A stretch of DNA of 64,000 nucleotides from Flavobacteriales bacterium (GCA_020635535.1 JACJZP010000007.1:1-64000), one strand, 5' to 3'. Numbered from the stretch's first letter, positions 26,194 to 35,907 are shown. Notes: generated by a model from the letters alone, not told the origin. Numbers and translations are program-made.

Positions 26194-27624
26194 TCATCTC
26201 CAACCGCCTCCCAATGCCTGGTAAATGTTTACGCTGGCATTCATTTGACGTTTTTTGGTTTCAATCAATTCCAATTTTGCTTCAAGCGCATCTCGCTGTG
26301 TCATCAACACTTCCATATAATCTGCCCTTGCAGATTTAAAGAGTCCGGTTGAGATGTTGATAGATTGCGACAGCGCTTCCACTTGCTGTTTCTTCAGATC
26401 ATAGCTATTGCTCAGGTTATCTACCATAGCAAGTTGATTCGACACCTCTACAAGGGCATTGAGTATACTTCGTTCGTAGTTGAAAACGGCCTGCATCTGT
26501 TTAGACCCCGAAGTGAAATAACCAGCCTTGATAGCATTCCTGTTTACCAATGGAGCAACCAGATCTGCGGCAATATTGTACAGGATAGACTCCGGTGTGG
26601 TAATGAAATACTTGATGTTGAAGGCCTGTAACCCTACTCCGGCCTTCAGTCCGAATGATGGATAGAATTCAGCTTTAGCTGCTTTCACATCAAACTTGGT
26701 GGCAGTGAGCTCAAGCTCGGCCTGTCGGATATCCGGGCGATTCTCAAGTAACTGAACAGGAACACCTTCAAGCACCACATTAGGAACAAGTTCAATGAAG
26801 TTGTCTGAATTGCGTTCAACCGTCTGCGGAAACCGACCTACAAGGAAGTTGATACGATTCTCTGTTTCGATGATTTCCTGCTGAAGTTCGAACTGATGAC
26901 TACGGTTCTTCAACACCTCCGCTTCGAACTTACGCACCGCAAGCTCGGTTACTTTGGCCGCCTGCTTTTGCATACGAACGATCTTCAAGGCATTCTGCTG
27001 AATCTCGATGTTCTGCTTCACATTGGCCAATTGATTATCGAGCGCCAGAAGTTCATAGTACGAATTGGCAATTTCTGCAACCAATCGGGTAACCATGAAA
27101 TTCCTTCCTTCAATACTTGAGAGATAACGGTACATGGCCGCCTGTTTCCGATTTCGGAGTTTCTTCCAAATATCGATCTCCCAAGAAGCAAAGAAACCTG
27201 CCATATAATCTTGCAAATGCTCAGGCACATGCTTGCCAGGTTCGTATTCATCCACCTCATCGCTAACGCCTTGACTGGTATACTTACCCACGCGCTCCAG
27301 TCCAGCCCCAATTCCAAAGTTGACACTTGGCAGGTACTCGCCTTTCCTTGCACGCACCTCATTGTTTGCAATGTTGATCTCTTGCATAAGAATATTCAAC
27401 TCCTGATTATTCTTAATGGCAGTATCAATAAGTGCAGTCAGATACGGGTCCGAAAAGAACTGATCCCACCTGACCTTAGCGGTATTCGTTGTATCGGTTC
27501 CTGATGAAAAAGTCTCAGGAACGGTCTTGTCTGCATCTCGCAGTTTCATGCTTGGAACACACGATGAAAGTGACAGCACCACCAGCAGCGTTCCTGCAAC
27601 CAGATATTTATTCAATTGATTCAT
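26194..27624 (-). CDS. RND efflux outer membrane channel, TolC/OprM family lipoprotein
   Basis: A 476-residue outer membrane factor: lipoprotein signal with lipobox LSSC, then two repeated OEP domains typical of TolC-like channels, with long helices and the strand region (LIDTAIKNNQELNILMQEIN; LENRPDIRQAELELTATKFD; GGGWR C-terminus). It forms the trimeric exit duct for the pump encoded immediately upstream. ATG 27624 is preferred to TTG 27630. Last gene of the operon; a large hairpin follows. Confidence 0.92.
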   Translation of the reverse strand: MNQLNKYLVAGTLLVVLSLSSCVPSMKLRDADKTVPETFSSGTDTTNTAKVRWDQFFSDPYLTALIDTAIKNNQELNILMQEINIANNEVRARKGEYLPSVNFGIGAGLERVGKYTSQGVSDEVDEYEPGKHVPEHLQDYMAGFFASWEIDIWKKLRNRKQAAMYRYLSSIEGRNFMVTRLVAEIANSYYELLALDNQLANVKQNIEIQQNALKIVRMQKQAAKVTELAVRKFEAEVLKNRSHQFELQQEIIETENRINFLVGRFPQTVERNSDNFIELVPNVVLEGVPVQLLENRPDIRQAELELTATKFDVKAAKAEFYPSFGLKAGVGLQAFNIKYFITTPESILYNIAADLVAPLVNRNAIKAGYFTSGSKQMQAVFNYERSILNALVEVSNQLAMVDNLSNSYDLKKQQVEALSQSINISTGLFKSARADYMEVLMTQRDALEAKLELIETKKRQMNASVNIYQALGGGWR

Positions 27625-27636
27625 TTCCAATGCTAT

Positions 27637-30600
27637 TTAGCTGTCCTTTTTACCTGATGAAAGCAGTCTCTTTATTCTGTCATTGAGTTTCTGAATGGTC
27701 TTCTTTGACCTACTCTCCTCTTCCGCCTCTCGGTAGAATTCTTCAGAAACAGGCTCTGTATTCTGATCCTTGATCAGGCTCTTGCCCTCAATCATGCTGG
27801 CGAAGAAGTAATAGAGCCCTGGAATTACGAGCACTCCGAAGATTGTACCGATAAGCATACCTCCGAGGGCAGACGAACCGATGGTTCTGTTTCCGATTGC
27901 TCCTGCACCTGTGGCAAGAACCAAAGGAATAAGACCCGCAATGAATGCAAATGAGGTCATCAAGATCGGTCTGAAACGAGCGCGGGCACCTTCAATGGCA
28001 GCCTCAAGCACCGTAGCACCCTGAGCCTGACGCTGCACGGCAAACTCCACGATCAATACCGCATTCTTACCCAACAGACCGATGAGCATGATAAGACCGA
28101 TCTGCGCATAAACGTCATTGGCCAAACCGAGTGATTGCAGCAGGAAGAACGAACCGAACACACCCATTGGCAATGAGAGAATAACTACCAACGGAAGCAC
28201 AAAACTTTCGTACTGAGCGGCAAGCACCAGATACACGAAGATCAAAACCACCGCGAAAATGTAAAGTGCTTCGTTACCTCGTCTGGCCTCATCGTAAGAA
28301 AGACCTTCCCAAGCAATATCATAACCTCTTGGTAGCGTTTTCTCCGCCACTTCACGAATCGCATTAATTGCATCGCCACTGGTGTAGCCCTTAGCTGGAA
28401 GCCCACGGATAGCAGCCGAATTATAGAGGTTATACCGTGTGATCTCGTTAGGTCCTAAACGCTTCTTCAACTGCATAAAAGAAGAGTACGGAACCATCTC
28501 TCCCTCTTCATTCTTCACGAAAAGGTTGGTCAGGTCAGAAGGAAGTCTTCTGTACTCAGGCGCAGCTTGAGTATAAACCTTGAAGAATCGGCCGAAGCGA
28601 ATGAAACCCTGCTCGTAAGTACTACCGATAAGGATATTCAGATTCTCCATGGCACGACCAATGGAAACACCTTTCTGCATGGCAATCTTATTGTCTATGA
28701 TCAACTCATACTGCGGATAGTTGGCCGCATAGAACGTGAACAGACCAGTAAGCTCCTTGCGCTCGCGCATAGCATCCATGAACTCGTTATTGATCTTCTC
28801 AAACTCATGATAATCAGTTCCATTGGTCTTATCCAACAGACGCAGCGAGAAACCACCGGAAGAACCGAAACCTGGAACCGCTGGTGGCTCGAAATACTCG
28901 ATTACTGCTCCAAGATTCTTGGTTTCCTCCTCCAACTGTTCCATGATTTCAATAACCGAATGCTCTCGCTCAGACCAAGGTTTTAGGTTGATAAGGCAGG
29001 TACCAGCATTGGATCCACGACCTTCTGTCATGATCTCATATCCGGCCAACGAAGAAACCGACTCCACACCAGGAATCTCCTCACTGATCTTTTGAAGTTC
29101 ACGCGCTACCTCATTCGTCCTTTCCAAGGTTGAGCCCGGAGGAGTTTGAATGATGGCGTAAATTGTTCCCTGATCCTCACTCGGAATGAAACCAGCAGGA
29201 AGCACTTGATTGGTAAGATAGATTCCGGCACAGAATGCAGCCAGCACACCGAATGTGACCAACCTTCGCATTACGATGATATTCAGAATCTTCATGTATC
29301 GGCCTGTCAGCTTCTCAAAACCTCTGTTAAACCAATCGATGAAACGCTGCATAATGGACTTCTTCTTGGCATGCGCCTGATGCGGCTTAAGGATCATAGC
29401 ACACAGAACCGGTGTTAGCGTCAATGCCACGATAGCAGAAAGAATGATGGCTCCAGCCATGGTAATGGAGAACTGTCGGTAGAATACACCCACCGGACCG
29501 GTCATGAATGATATCGGAATGAACACCGACACCATTACCAATGTGATGGCAATGATGGCACCACCGATCTCGCCCATAACCTTACTTACTGCTTTGTAAG
29601 GAGAAAGGTGCTCCGCCTCCATTTTGGCGTGCACAGCTTCCACAACCACAATGGCATCGTCAACCACAATACCAATGGCCAATACCAGTGCAAATAGGGT
29701 GATAAGGTTGATGGACAGACCGAACATCTGCATAATGAAGAACGCCCCGATGAGCGAAACTGGTACCGCAATGATCGGAATCAATGTAGACCGCCAATCG
29801 CCCAAGAATAGGAACACCACCAAAGCCACAAGGAAGAATGCGTCACGCAGTGTGTGAATTACCTGTTCAATGGAGGCATCCAAGAACTTGGAAACGTCAT
29901 AACTCACCTTGTAATCAACCCCTGGAGGCATCTCTTCCTCCAACTCTTTCAGCTTTTCCTTAACCCTCTCAATAACATCCGTGGCGTTACTTCCGAAAGT
30001 CTGCTTCAGAACGATAGAGGCAGATGGACGACCATCCAAATTGGAATAGATATCGAAAAACTCACTTCCAAGTTCCACATCTGCAATGTCTCTCAGTTTA
30101 ACAAGCTCCCCTTTCTCAGTGGCCTTTACAATGATGTTCTTGTACTGCTCAGCCTCATTGTATCGGTCTTGGTAAACCAATACGTATTCTAAGGACTGTG
30201 CTTGTTTTCCAGAACTTCTGCCCAAACGGCCAGGGCGCGCAAGGATACTTTGCTCCTGCATGGCCTCCAACACTTCCTCTGCCGAAATACTATAGGCTCG
30301 CATACGGTCGGGTTTGAGCCAGACACGCATCGCGAACTTTCTACTACCCAGAATCTGTGCCTGTGCAATACCATTGATACGCTGTAGCTCAGGTATCATC
30401 TTGGTGTAAGCGTAGTTGTAAAGAAATTTCTCGTCCAAGCCGTGTCCTTCGCTGAACAGGTTAACGTACATCAGCATACTTGGCTGAACCGGAGTAATGA
30501 TAACACCCTCTCGTTGCACCAGAGGCGGCAGCAACGGCATAACCTGATCTACCCTTGTCTTAACCCTTACAACCGCTTGGTTAGGATCGGTTCCCGGTTC

Positions 30601-30882
30601 AAATATGATACGAATGGTGCCCTCACCAGCACTGGTGGCATCGGAAGCTATGTAACGCATTCCCTGTACCCCGTTAATCGCTGTTTCGAGCGGGATGAGG
30701 GTTGATTTGGTCAATACGTCCGCACTCGAACCCGGGTAAGCAATAAAGATGTTTACCGTGGTTGGAGCAATTTGCGGGAACTGCGATATGGGAAGCTGCT
30801 CTATGGCCAGCACACCTGTGAACACGATGATGATCGAGATCACAATTGCCAGTACCGGCCTATGCATGAATTTACTGAACAT
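27637..30882 (-). CDS. RND efflux pump inner membrane transporter (HAE1/AcrB type)
   Basis: A 1081-residue proton-driven RND pump: N-terminal TM helix, two large periplasmic loops, and TM bundles 2-6 and 8-12. The family hallmarks AYPGSSADVLTKSTLIPLE, the paired aspartates in GIVVDDAIVVVEA (TM4) and the GKNAVLIVEFA region are visible. HAE1 members expel hydrophobic drugs, bile salts or solvents; heavy-metal CzcA signatures are absent. The C-terminal tail is longer than AcrB's, charged and Ser/Lys rich. The adaptor and channel genes flank it 22 and 12 bases away. Confidence 0.95.
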   Translation of the reverse strand: MFSKFMHRPVLAIVISIIIVFTGVLAIEQLPISQFPQIAPTTVNIFIAYPGSSADVLTKSTLIPLETAINGVQGMRYIASDATSAGEGTIRIIFEPGTDPNQAVVRVKTRVDQVMPLLPPLVQREGVIITPVQPSMLMYVNLFSEGHGLDEKFLYNYAYTKMIPELQRINGIAQAQILGSRKFAMRVWLKPDRMRAYSISAEEVLEAMQEQSILARPGRLGRSSGKQAQSLEYVLVYQDRYNEAEQYKNIIVKATEKGELVKLRDIADVELGSEFFDIYSNLDGRPSASIVLKQTFGSNATDVIERVKEKLKELEEEMPPGVDYKVSYDVSKFLDASIEQVIHTLRDAFFLVALVVFLFLGDWRSTLIPIIAVPVSLIGAFFIMQMFGLSINLITLFALVLAIGIVVDDAIVVVEAVHAKMEAEHLSPYKAVSKVMGEIGGAIIAITLVMVSVFIPISFMTGPVGVFYRQFSITMAGAIILSAIVALTLTPVLCAMILKPHQAHAKKKSIMQRFIDWFNRGFEKLTGRYMKILNIIVMRRLVTFGVLAAFCAGIYLTNQVLPAGFIPSEDQGTIYAIIQTPPGSTLERTNEVARELQKISEEIPGVESVSSLAGYEIMTEGRGSNAGTCLINLKPWSEREHSVIEIMEQLEEETKNLGAVIEYFEPPAVPGFGSSGGFSLRLLDKTNGTDYHEFEKINNEFMDAMRERKELTGLFTFYAANYPQYELIIDNKIAMQKGVSIGRAMENLNILIGSTYEQGFIRFGRFFKVYTQAAPEYRRLPSDLTNLFVKNEEGEMVPYSSFMQLKKRLGPNEITRYNLYNSAAIRGLPAKGYTSGDAINAIREVAEKTLPRGYDIAWEGLSYDEARRGNEALYIFAVVLIFVYLVLAAQYESFVLPLVVILSLPMGVFGSFFLLQSLGLANDVYAQIGLIMLIGLLGKNAVLIVEFAVQRQAQGATVLEAAIEGARARFRPILMTSFAFIAGLIPLVLATGAGAIGNRTIGSSALGGMLIGTIFGVLVIPGLYYFFASMIEGKSLIKDQNTEPVSEEFYREAEEESRSKKTIQKLNDRIKRLLSSGKKDS

Positions 30883-30904
30883 GATAATTCTGCTGTTGCG
30901 GTTT

Positions 30905-32005
30905 TTACTCTGCGTACATCTCCAAGTTCATCATCACCGAATCGGGACGAACGAATTGTACACCTATCTCCTGCTCATCTTTCACTTTACGAAGACCGTC
31001 AAGCAGAATACGGTCATCCTCTTTAAGACCTTCTTCAACCACGAAAAGGTGTGGAAGCTCAGCTCCTACCTTTATCATGCTCATGTGCGCCACATTTTCC
31101 TTGTCTATAAGGAAGACATAGCGTTGATCCAATACCTCGAATGTGGCCTTTTGTGGAATCAGTAACGCGTCTTTCAATTCAGAATCCATAAGAATGTTTC
31201 CTGTTTCTCCATGGCGGAGCAATCTGTCCGGGTTTGAGAATGTTGCTCTGAAAGCAATGTTTCCGGTCTTGTTGTCGAAATCGGCTTCTATGGCTGTGAT
31301 CTTGCCTGTATGCTCAAACTCCTCTCCGTTGGCCATTCTCAATCGCACCTTTGTGCCGTTACCGGCTTTTTTCATGCGCATGTATTCCAAATACTCCGCT
31401 TCAGGAACATTGAAATAGACCCACATGTCGCTGTTATCAGAAAGCTCTGTCAAGAGTTCGCCTTCTTCCAAAAGGCTTCCCAATCTTACATGGAAACGGT
31501 CCATAATTCCGTCAAAGGGTGCTTTTACCTCTGTAAACCCCAGGTGAACTTCGGCAAGTGCCATTTCTGCCTTTGCCTTATCGTAACGTGCTTTGGCCAA
31601 GGCCAACTCATTGGCAGAAACGATGTTGCTATCTGCCAACACCTTTGTGTTCTGATACTCGATGTGTGCAAACTCAACTTCGGCCTGTGCCTTCTGAAGC
31701 TCAGCCTGGTAAAGCATCGGCATGATCTGGAACATCTTCTGGCCTTTCTTTACAAACTGACCTTCATCTACAAAGATCTCTTGCAAATAACCGCTCTCCA
31801 AAGCACGCAGCTCAATGTGCTGGCTTGAGCGTATCTGACATACGTAGTCTTTTGTAACCACCGTATCGAGTCGTACGGGGCTTGTTACAAAGAAGTTGGT
31901 TTCTTCTTCGTGATGATGTTTCTCTGAATGGCAGCTTGCAAGAGAAAATGCTGCGATCAGACCTAATAGAGCAAAATGTCTCTTCATGAATTCAATTTTT
32001 TTCAT
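30905..32005 (-). CDS. RND efflux periplasmic adaptor (membrane fusion protein), lipoprotein
   Basis: A 366-residue membrane fusion protein: lipobox ASC (Cys25), then a His-rich stretch SEKHHHEEE, lipoyl/barrel-sandwich halves (ALESGYLQEIFVDEGQFVKKG … VKAPFDGIMDRFHVRLGSLL), a helical hairpin between them (about 105-160) and beta-barrel and MP domains. It links pump and channel. ATG 32005 is used; ATG 31987 (six residues shorter) is equally plausible since both keep the signal peptide. The histidine cluster next to the lipid anchor is unusual and could bind metal, which is inference. Confidence 0.92.
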   Translation of the reverse strand: MKKIEFMKRHFALLGLIAAFSLASCHSEKHHHEEETNFFVTSPVRLDTVVTKDYVCQIRSSQHIELRALESGYLQEIFVDEGQFVKKGQKMFQIMPMLYQAELQKAQAEVEFAHIEYQNTKVLADSNIVSANELALAKARYDKAKAEMALAEVHLGFTEVKAPFDGIMDRFHVRLGSLLEEGELLTELSDNSDMWVYFNVPEAEYLEYMRMKKAGNGTKVRLRMANGEEFEHTGKITAIEADFDNKTGNIAFRATFSNPDRLLRHGETGNILMDSELKDALLIPQKATFEVLDQRYVFLIDKENVAHMSMIKVGAELPHLFVVEEGLKEDDRILLDGLRKVKDEQEIGVQFVRPDSVMMNLEMYAE

Positions 32006-32151
32006 GATGTGGTTAATGGATGTTTAAAATTTAGTGCTAACACTGGTTTATTGAACAGGTTTGAGAACTCAGGGAGTATTTCGCGTAGCAGAAAGCCGGT
32101 GTGGCTTCAACACAACACGAAGAGGCCACAATTAGTGGCCAATAAGAAAAA

Positions 32152-32481
32152 TCAGACTAAGATTACTCGCTTTTGCAAGTAGATGGGCAAATGCAAAGCG
32201 TGCGGAAAGAACAACCGCAACCCCACCCCATTCCAACATGAGCTGTCGGAAACTGCAAACAGATTCCTAAAAGCATCCAAATGCAGATTGATGAACAGGA
32301 GATCAGACGGCTCAAAGCTCTTCAGTCGAGAGTTGAGTTCGTTCAACTCTTCAACCTCGTTCATTTCAAAAACAAACGTCTCTGATTCCTTTTTGTGATG
32401 GTAAACGTAGTCGGCCACCTGATTGAACACAAAGACGCTCAGGAAAAGAAAAAGAAACGCTTGGATGGCCTTGTTTCGCAC
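32152..32481 (-). CDS. Small membrane protein leading the RND operon
   Basis: A 109-residue protein from a GTG start at 32481. One hydrophobic segment at about 8-24 is followed by YHHKKES, an acidic region, and a soluble tail with one Cys (SSCWNG). I do not recognise a family. It is on the same strand as the three pump genes, 146 bases upstream of the adaptor, and the only exact -7 box for that strand lies 22 bases before its start, so it probably heads the efflux transcript. The spacer between it and the adaptor has a GGCCAC/GTGGCC hairpin (32124-32140) that could act in attenuation or processing. Confidence 0.6.
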   Translation of the reverse strand: MRNKAIQAFLFLFLSVFVFNQVADYVYHHKKESETFVFEMNEVEELNELNSRLKSFEPSDLLFINLHLDAFRNLFAVSDSSCWNGVGLRLFFPHALHLPIYLQKRVILV

Positions 32482-32503
32482 TACTTATCTCGCTTTTCGA
32501 CTG

Positions 32504-32511
32504 CAAAGGTA
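32504..32511 (-). promoter_or_regulatory. -7 box of the efflux operon
   Basis: Minus-strand TACCTTTG, an exact TAnnTTTG, 22 bases upstream of the GTG at 32481. A TTTG occurs 16 bases further upstream, slightly closer than the typical -33 spacing. Confidence 0.5.
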
Positions 32512-32571
32512 TGGTGCAATTCAAAGCCAAAAAATGCTTTAACAGATCATTAACAAAATTGCTGCACTTGG

Positions 32572-33210
32572 TCAGATCAGCTCAACATAAACCGCAGCGT
32601 AATGAAGCGCAGCAGCAATGATCACAAAGATGTGCCATGTAAAATGGGTCCAACTCCGTGATTTCCACAGATAGAATCCAGCCCCTACTGTGTAAAAGAA
32701 GCCGCTTAGAACCAGAAGAATCTTTGGTTCTCGGCCCAGTGCTCCAAAGAACAGCCACGGGTCAAAGAGCATGATATAGCCCATGAAGACATAAAGAAGC
32801 GTGGAGAACACCTTGAACCGGTGAACATATCTGGCCTTGAACCAAATTCCAACAAGCGTCATTCCCCAAAGACCAAATAGGAAAAGATAGCCCTCCTGAT
32901 TCATCAACCTATTGAGAATGAGCACCGTGTAACTTCCTGAAATGAGAAAGTAGATACTGATGTGATCCAGCTTCTTGAACAACAGTTTGAGCCGATTGTC
33001 AATCGTACCGTGATAGAGGCTTGACGAGGTGAACGCCAGAACAAGGCTGAATGCATAGACCCAGATTCCGACCTTTCCCCATTCGGTAAGTTCAGAACTC
33101 TGGAAGATCAGGAACACACAGGCAATACCAGCTATTACTCCGCCTATGGCATGCGAAATGGTGTTGGCCAGTTCTTCGGCCTTGGAATATGTTACTACTG
33201 GAACTTGCAA
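32572..33210 (-). CDS. Hemolysin III / TrhA family membrane protein
   Basis: A 212-residue seven-helix membrane protein of the hemolysin III (TrhA, PAQR-related) family. Conserved elements: AEELANTISHAIGG at the N-terminus, SSLYHGT in TM2-3, and the C-terminal HFTWHIFVIIAAALHYAAV with the metal-ligand histidines. TrhA members maintain membrane lipid balance; the haemolysin name is historical. It starts at TTG 33210 as there is no ATG before the conserved opening. 59 bases follow the carbonic anhydrase stop, with a hairpin between. Confidence 0.85.
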   Translation of the reverse strand: MQVPVVTYSKAEELANTISHAIGGVIAGIACVFLIFQSSELTEWGKVGIWVYAFSLVLAFTSSSLYHGTIDNRLKLLFKKLDHISIYFLISGSYTVLILNRLMNQEGYLFLFGLWGMTLVGIWFKARYVHRFKVFSTLLYVFMGYIMLFDPWLFFGALGREPKILLVLSGFFYTVGAGFYLWKSRSWTHFTWHIFVIIAAALHYAAVYVELI

Positions 33211-33229
33211 GGTCTTTCAATAAAGTATG

Positions 33230-33253
33230 GGGAGGAGTTTTTCGCCTCCTCCC
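33230..33253 (-). terminator. Hairpin between carbonic anhydrase and trhA-like genes
   Basis: GGGAGGAG (33230-33237) and CTCCTCCC (33246-33253), eight-base perfect stem with an eight-base loop. No clear T run on the minus side, so it may be a weak terminator or a processing structure. Confidence 0.35.
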
Positions 33254-33269
33254 GAGCCGACCGCTAATA

Positions 33270-33908
33270 TCAGAACTTAAGCTGATACCGTTCTTCCAAC
33301 TCGCTGTTGTTGGTTATGTTCACATTAAGGTCTTTGATGATACCAGAACCAACTCCATAGACCCAACCATGGAGATGCAGTGACTGCCCTGACCTCCAAG
33401 CCGCCTGCACAATGGATGTTTTTGCCAGATCATACACCTGCTCCACTACGTTCAGTTCAACAAATCGGTCAAAACGCTGCTGTTCATTTTCAATGGAATC
33501 CAACTCATCAAAATGAAATCGGTACACATCCTTTATGTGGCGCACCCAATTATCAATCAGTCCGAACGATTGGTTGCCCATTGCCGCCTTTACACCGCCA
33601 CACTCGTAATGTCCGCACACAATCACATGTCTCACCTTAAGCACATTTACCGCATAATCGAGCACGCTTAGCATGTTCATATCTGAATGTACCACCATGT
33701 TTGCAATGTTCCGGTGAACGAATACTTCGCCAGGCTGAGCTCCAATTATCTCGTTTGCTGGCACACGACTATCTGCGCAACCTATCCACAGCAAGGGTGG
33801 TTCCTGCCCTTTGGAGAGTTTTTCGAAAAATTCAGGGTCTGCAGCCAATTTGGCTTCAACCCACGCCTTATTGTTGTCTATCAACTTCTTGTAAAATGCT
33901 CTTTCCAT
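33270..33908 (-). CDS. Beta-class carbonic anhydrase
   Basis: A 212-residue zinc enzyme interconverting CO2 and bicarbonate. Zinc ligands and dyad are visible: Cys44, Asp46 and Arg48 in CADSRVP, His100 and Cys103 in CGHYECGG. Length is normal and there is no signal peptide, so it is cytoplasmic. It lies 21 bases downstream of the SulP transporter gene on the same strand, suggesting that the transporter carries bicarbonate and the enzyme supplies or traps inorganic carbon. Confidence 0.95.
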   Translation of the reverse strand: MERAFYKKLIDNNKAWVEAKLAADPEFFEKLSKGQEPPLLWIGCADSRVPANEIIGAQPGEVFVHRNIANMVVHSDMNMLSVLDYAVNVLKVRHVIVCGHYECGGVKAAMGNQSFGLIDNWVRHIKDVYRFHFDELDSIENEQQRFDRFVELNVVEQVYDLAKTSIVQAAWRSGQSLHLHGWVYGVGSGIIKDLNVNITNNSELEERYQLKF

Positions 33909-33929
33909 CTTGTAGTATGTGTTATTGGG

Positions 33930-35510
33930 TTAAACCCTCATTATCGATTTTTCAGGACTGAGTCCAATGATTTCTATCCTATCTTCTTTATGCTTTTCGC
34001 TCTGAGCGAAATTCTCAATGATCTCTACCACATCCGGATCGATAAAAACACTTTTTGACGCATCTATTCGTACGTCATGTCCTGGATCTATATCTTCCAA
34101 GAGGCTCAGAACCGCTCCCTTATTTAAGAATGTTACATGTTCAGATAATTCAATTATAACGTGTTCTCCTTCTTCTCTCTGTCTAACGAAATAGGATGTT
34201 CGCAGATTTTCATACAGAATGTGGAAAACACCTACCGACAATCCGAGCGAAATCCCTATTAAAAGATCAGTAAATACTATTCCTAAAACGGTTACAATAA
34301 ATGGAATGAACTGAATTCTTCCAGCAGAGTACATCTCTTTGAACAGGGATGGTTTGGCAAGTTTATAACCTACCACTAGGAGTATTGCCGCCAAACTTGC
34401 CAGTGGTATCAGATTAAGTATGTGCGGCACGAATATGGCGCTGCTTAATATGAGAATGCCATGAAAGATGGCAGAGACCTTTGTTAAGCCCCCCGACTGT
34501 ATGTTGGCTGAGCTTCGCACTACAACTTGTGTAACTGGCAATCCGCCAATCAGTCCAGATACGGCATTTCCAACCCCCTGAGCGATCAATTCTCGGTTTG
34601 TAGGGGTATTCCTTTTCAAAGGATCGAGCTTATCTGTGGCCTCTACACACAGTAACGTTTCTAAACTGGCCACTATGGCCATTGTAAATGCAATGGTCCA
34701 AACCTTGGTGTTGGTTACTGCTGCAAATTCAGGAAAGGTGAACTGCGCCAAAAAGCCTATGAAGCCATCAGACACCGGAAGACTAACCTTATGCTCTGAA
34801 GCAAGTTGCAACTCCGAGTTGGCAGAAAAGATAAGGTTAAGCACTATTCCCATCAGAACCGCAACGATCGGTCCTTGTATGACCTGAAACAACTTTATCC
34901 TTTTAATGAAAGGTCTTTCCCAAAGTATGAGAATGGCTAATGACATAGCGGCTACTACCATTGCCCCTGGAGAGACAAAATCGAGCATATGACCCAATTC
35001 GGTAAATGTGTTAAAACCATCACGCTGAAAGAAATCAAGGTCGCCTTCATAATCTTTATCATAACCAAAGGCATGTGGAATCTGCTTCAGAAATATAATA
35101 ATGCCAATTGCCGCCAACATTCCCTTAATGACAGAGGACGGAAAGTAATATCCTATGATCCCGGCCTTTAAAAGACCCAGCAGTATCTGAATAACTCCTG
35201 CCAGCACAACAGCCAACAGAAAAACCTCGTAAGAACCCAGATCTTGAATGGCAGTTAGAACAATGACCGCTAAGCCGGCTGCCGGACCACTGACCCCAAG
35301 TTGCGAGCCGCTTAAAAGACCAACAAGAATTCCACCGACCATGCCAGCAATTACGCCCGAAAACAATGGGGCTCCCGATGCCAAAGCAATTCCCAGACAA
35401 AGTGGAACTGCAACAAAGAAGACCACGATACCAGCGGGAATATCGGAGCCAAGGTGTTTGAAATAATAATTCACGTAAATCCAGTTTTGTCCCAATGAAC
35501 TTGAGACCAT
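33930..35510 (-). CDS. SulP family anion transporter (bicarbonate candidate) with STAS domain
   Basis: A 526-residue SulP/SLC26-type transporter: 10-14 transmembrane helices starting with SDIPAGIVVFFVAVPLCLGIA, then a C-terminal STAS domain of about 100 residues (HVIIELSEHVTFLNKGAVL … IDPDVVEIIENFA). SulP proteins move sulfate or bicarbonate; adjacency to carbonic anhydrase favours bicarbonate (BicA-like), which is inference. ATG 35510 is chosen; the longer frame to 35549 begins with TTG and adds 13 non-hydrophobic residues. Confidence 0.88.
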   Translation of the reverse strand: MVSSSLGQNWIYVNYYFKHLGSDIPAGIVVFFVAVPLCLGIALASGAPLFSGVIAGMVGGILVGLLSGSQLGVSGPAAGLAVIVLTAIQDLGSYEVFLLAVVLAGVIQILLGLLKAGIIGYYFPSSVIKGMLAAIGIIIFLKQIPHAFGYDKDYEGDLDFFQRDGFNTFTELGHMLDFVSPGAMVVAAMSLAILILWERPFIKRIKLFQVIQGPIVAVLMGIVLNLIFSANSELQLASEHKVSLPVSDGFIGFLAQFTFPEFAAVTNTKVWTIAFTMAIVASLETLLCVEATDKLDPLKRNTPTNRELIAQGVGNAVSGLIGGLPVTQVVVRSSANIQSGGLTKVSAIFHGILILSSAIFVPHILNLIPLASLAAILLVVGYKLAKPSLFKEMYSAGRIQFIPFIVTVLGIVFTDLLIGISLGLSVGVFHILYENLRTSYFVRQREEGEHVIIELSEHVTFLNKGAVLSLLEDIDPGHDVRIDASKSVFIDPDVVEIIENFAQSEKHKEDRIEIIGLSPEKSIMRV

Positions 35511-35564
35511 TGAAAAATCATTGAATGGCCTAACGGCCAAGAACCGCAAATGCAGTAGAATGAT

Positions 35565-35882
35565 CTACGCCTCTGGAGGGGGCGAAACTACCTCCATTAC
35601 GTACTGGATATGAGGGCTTGTGTCACTGTACTCACCTGTTCCTGATAACTTGTCCCAACTAAAATTGAATTGCACCGGAACCGTCCATTCAGCGTCATTC
35701 ACTTCAGAATCTTCGATCTGTATATCCTCAGTCTCTTCTTCATTCATTGAATTGACAATAACGCTTAACCATGCGTTCTCATTCAACTGGAAACCGGAAA
35801 GCGTAATGCAGAACATGGAAAGGAATATAGTAGCAACCAAGAAACCTGTTAGGTAGGGTATTAAGCCTCGCTGAGTCTGCAT
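35565..35882 (-). CDS. Small single-span membrane protein
   Basis: A 105-residue protein with one transmembrane segment at about 10-32 and a strongly acidic, soluble C-terminal part (EEETEDIQIEDSEVND) ending in a Pro-rich tail (SPPPEA). No family recognised. It lies 54 bases upstream of sulP on the same strand and has a TAATTTTG box exactly four bases before its ATG, predicting a leaderless mRNA. It might be the first gene of the SulP-carbonic anhydrase transcript. Confidence 0.6.
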   Translation of the reverse strand: MQTQRGLIPYLTGFLVATIFLSMFCITLSGFQLNENAWLSVIVNSMNEEETEDIQIEDSEVNDAEWTVPVQFNFSWDKLSGTGEYSDTSPHIQYVMEVVSPPPEA

Positions 35883-35886
35883 GTGG

Positions 35887-35894
35887 CAAAATTA
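35887..35894 (-). promoter_or_regulatory. -7 box four bases before the start codon (leaderless pattern)
   Basis: Minus-strand TAATTTTG, exact TAnnTTTG, then CCAC, then ATG at 35882. Confidence 0.5.
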
Positions 35895-35907
35895 CATTAA
35901 CAAAACT

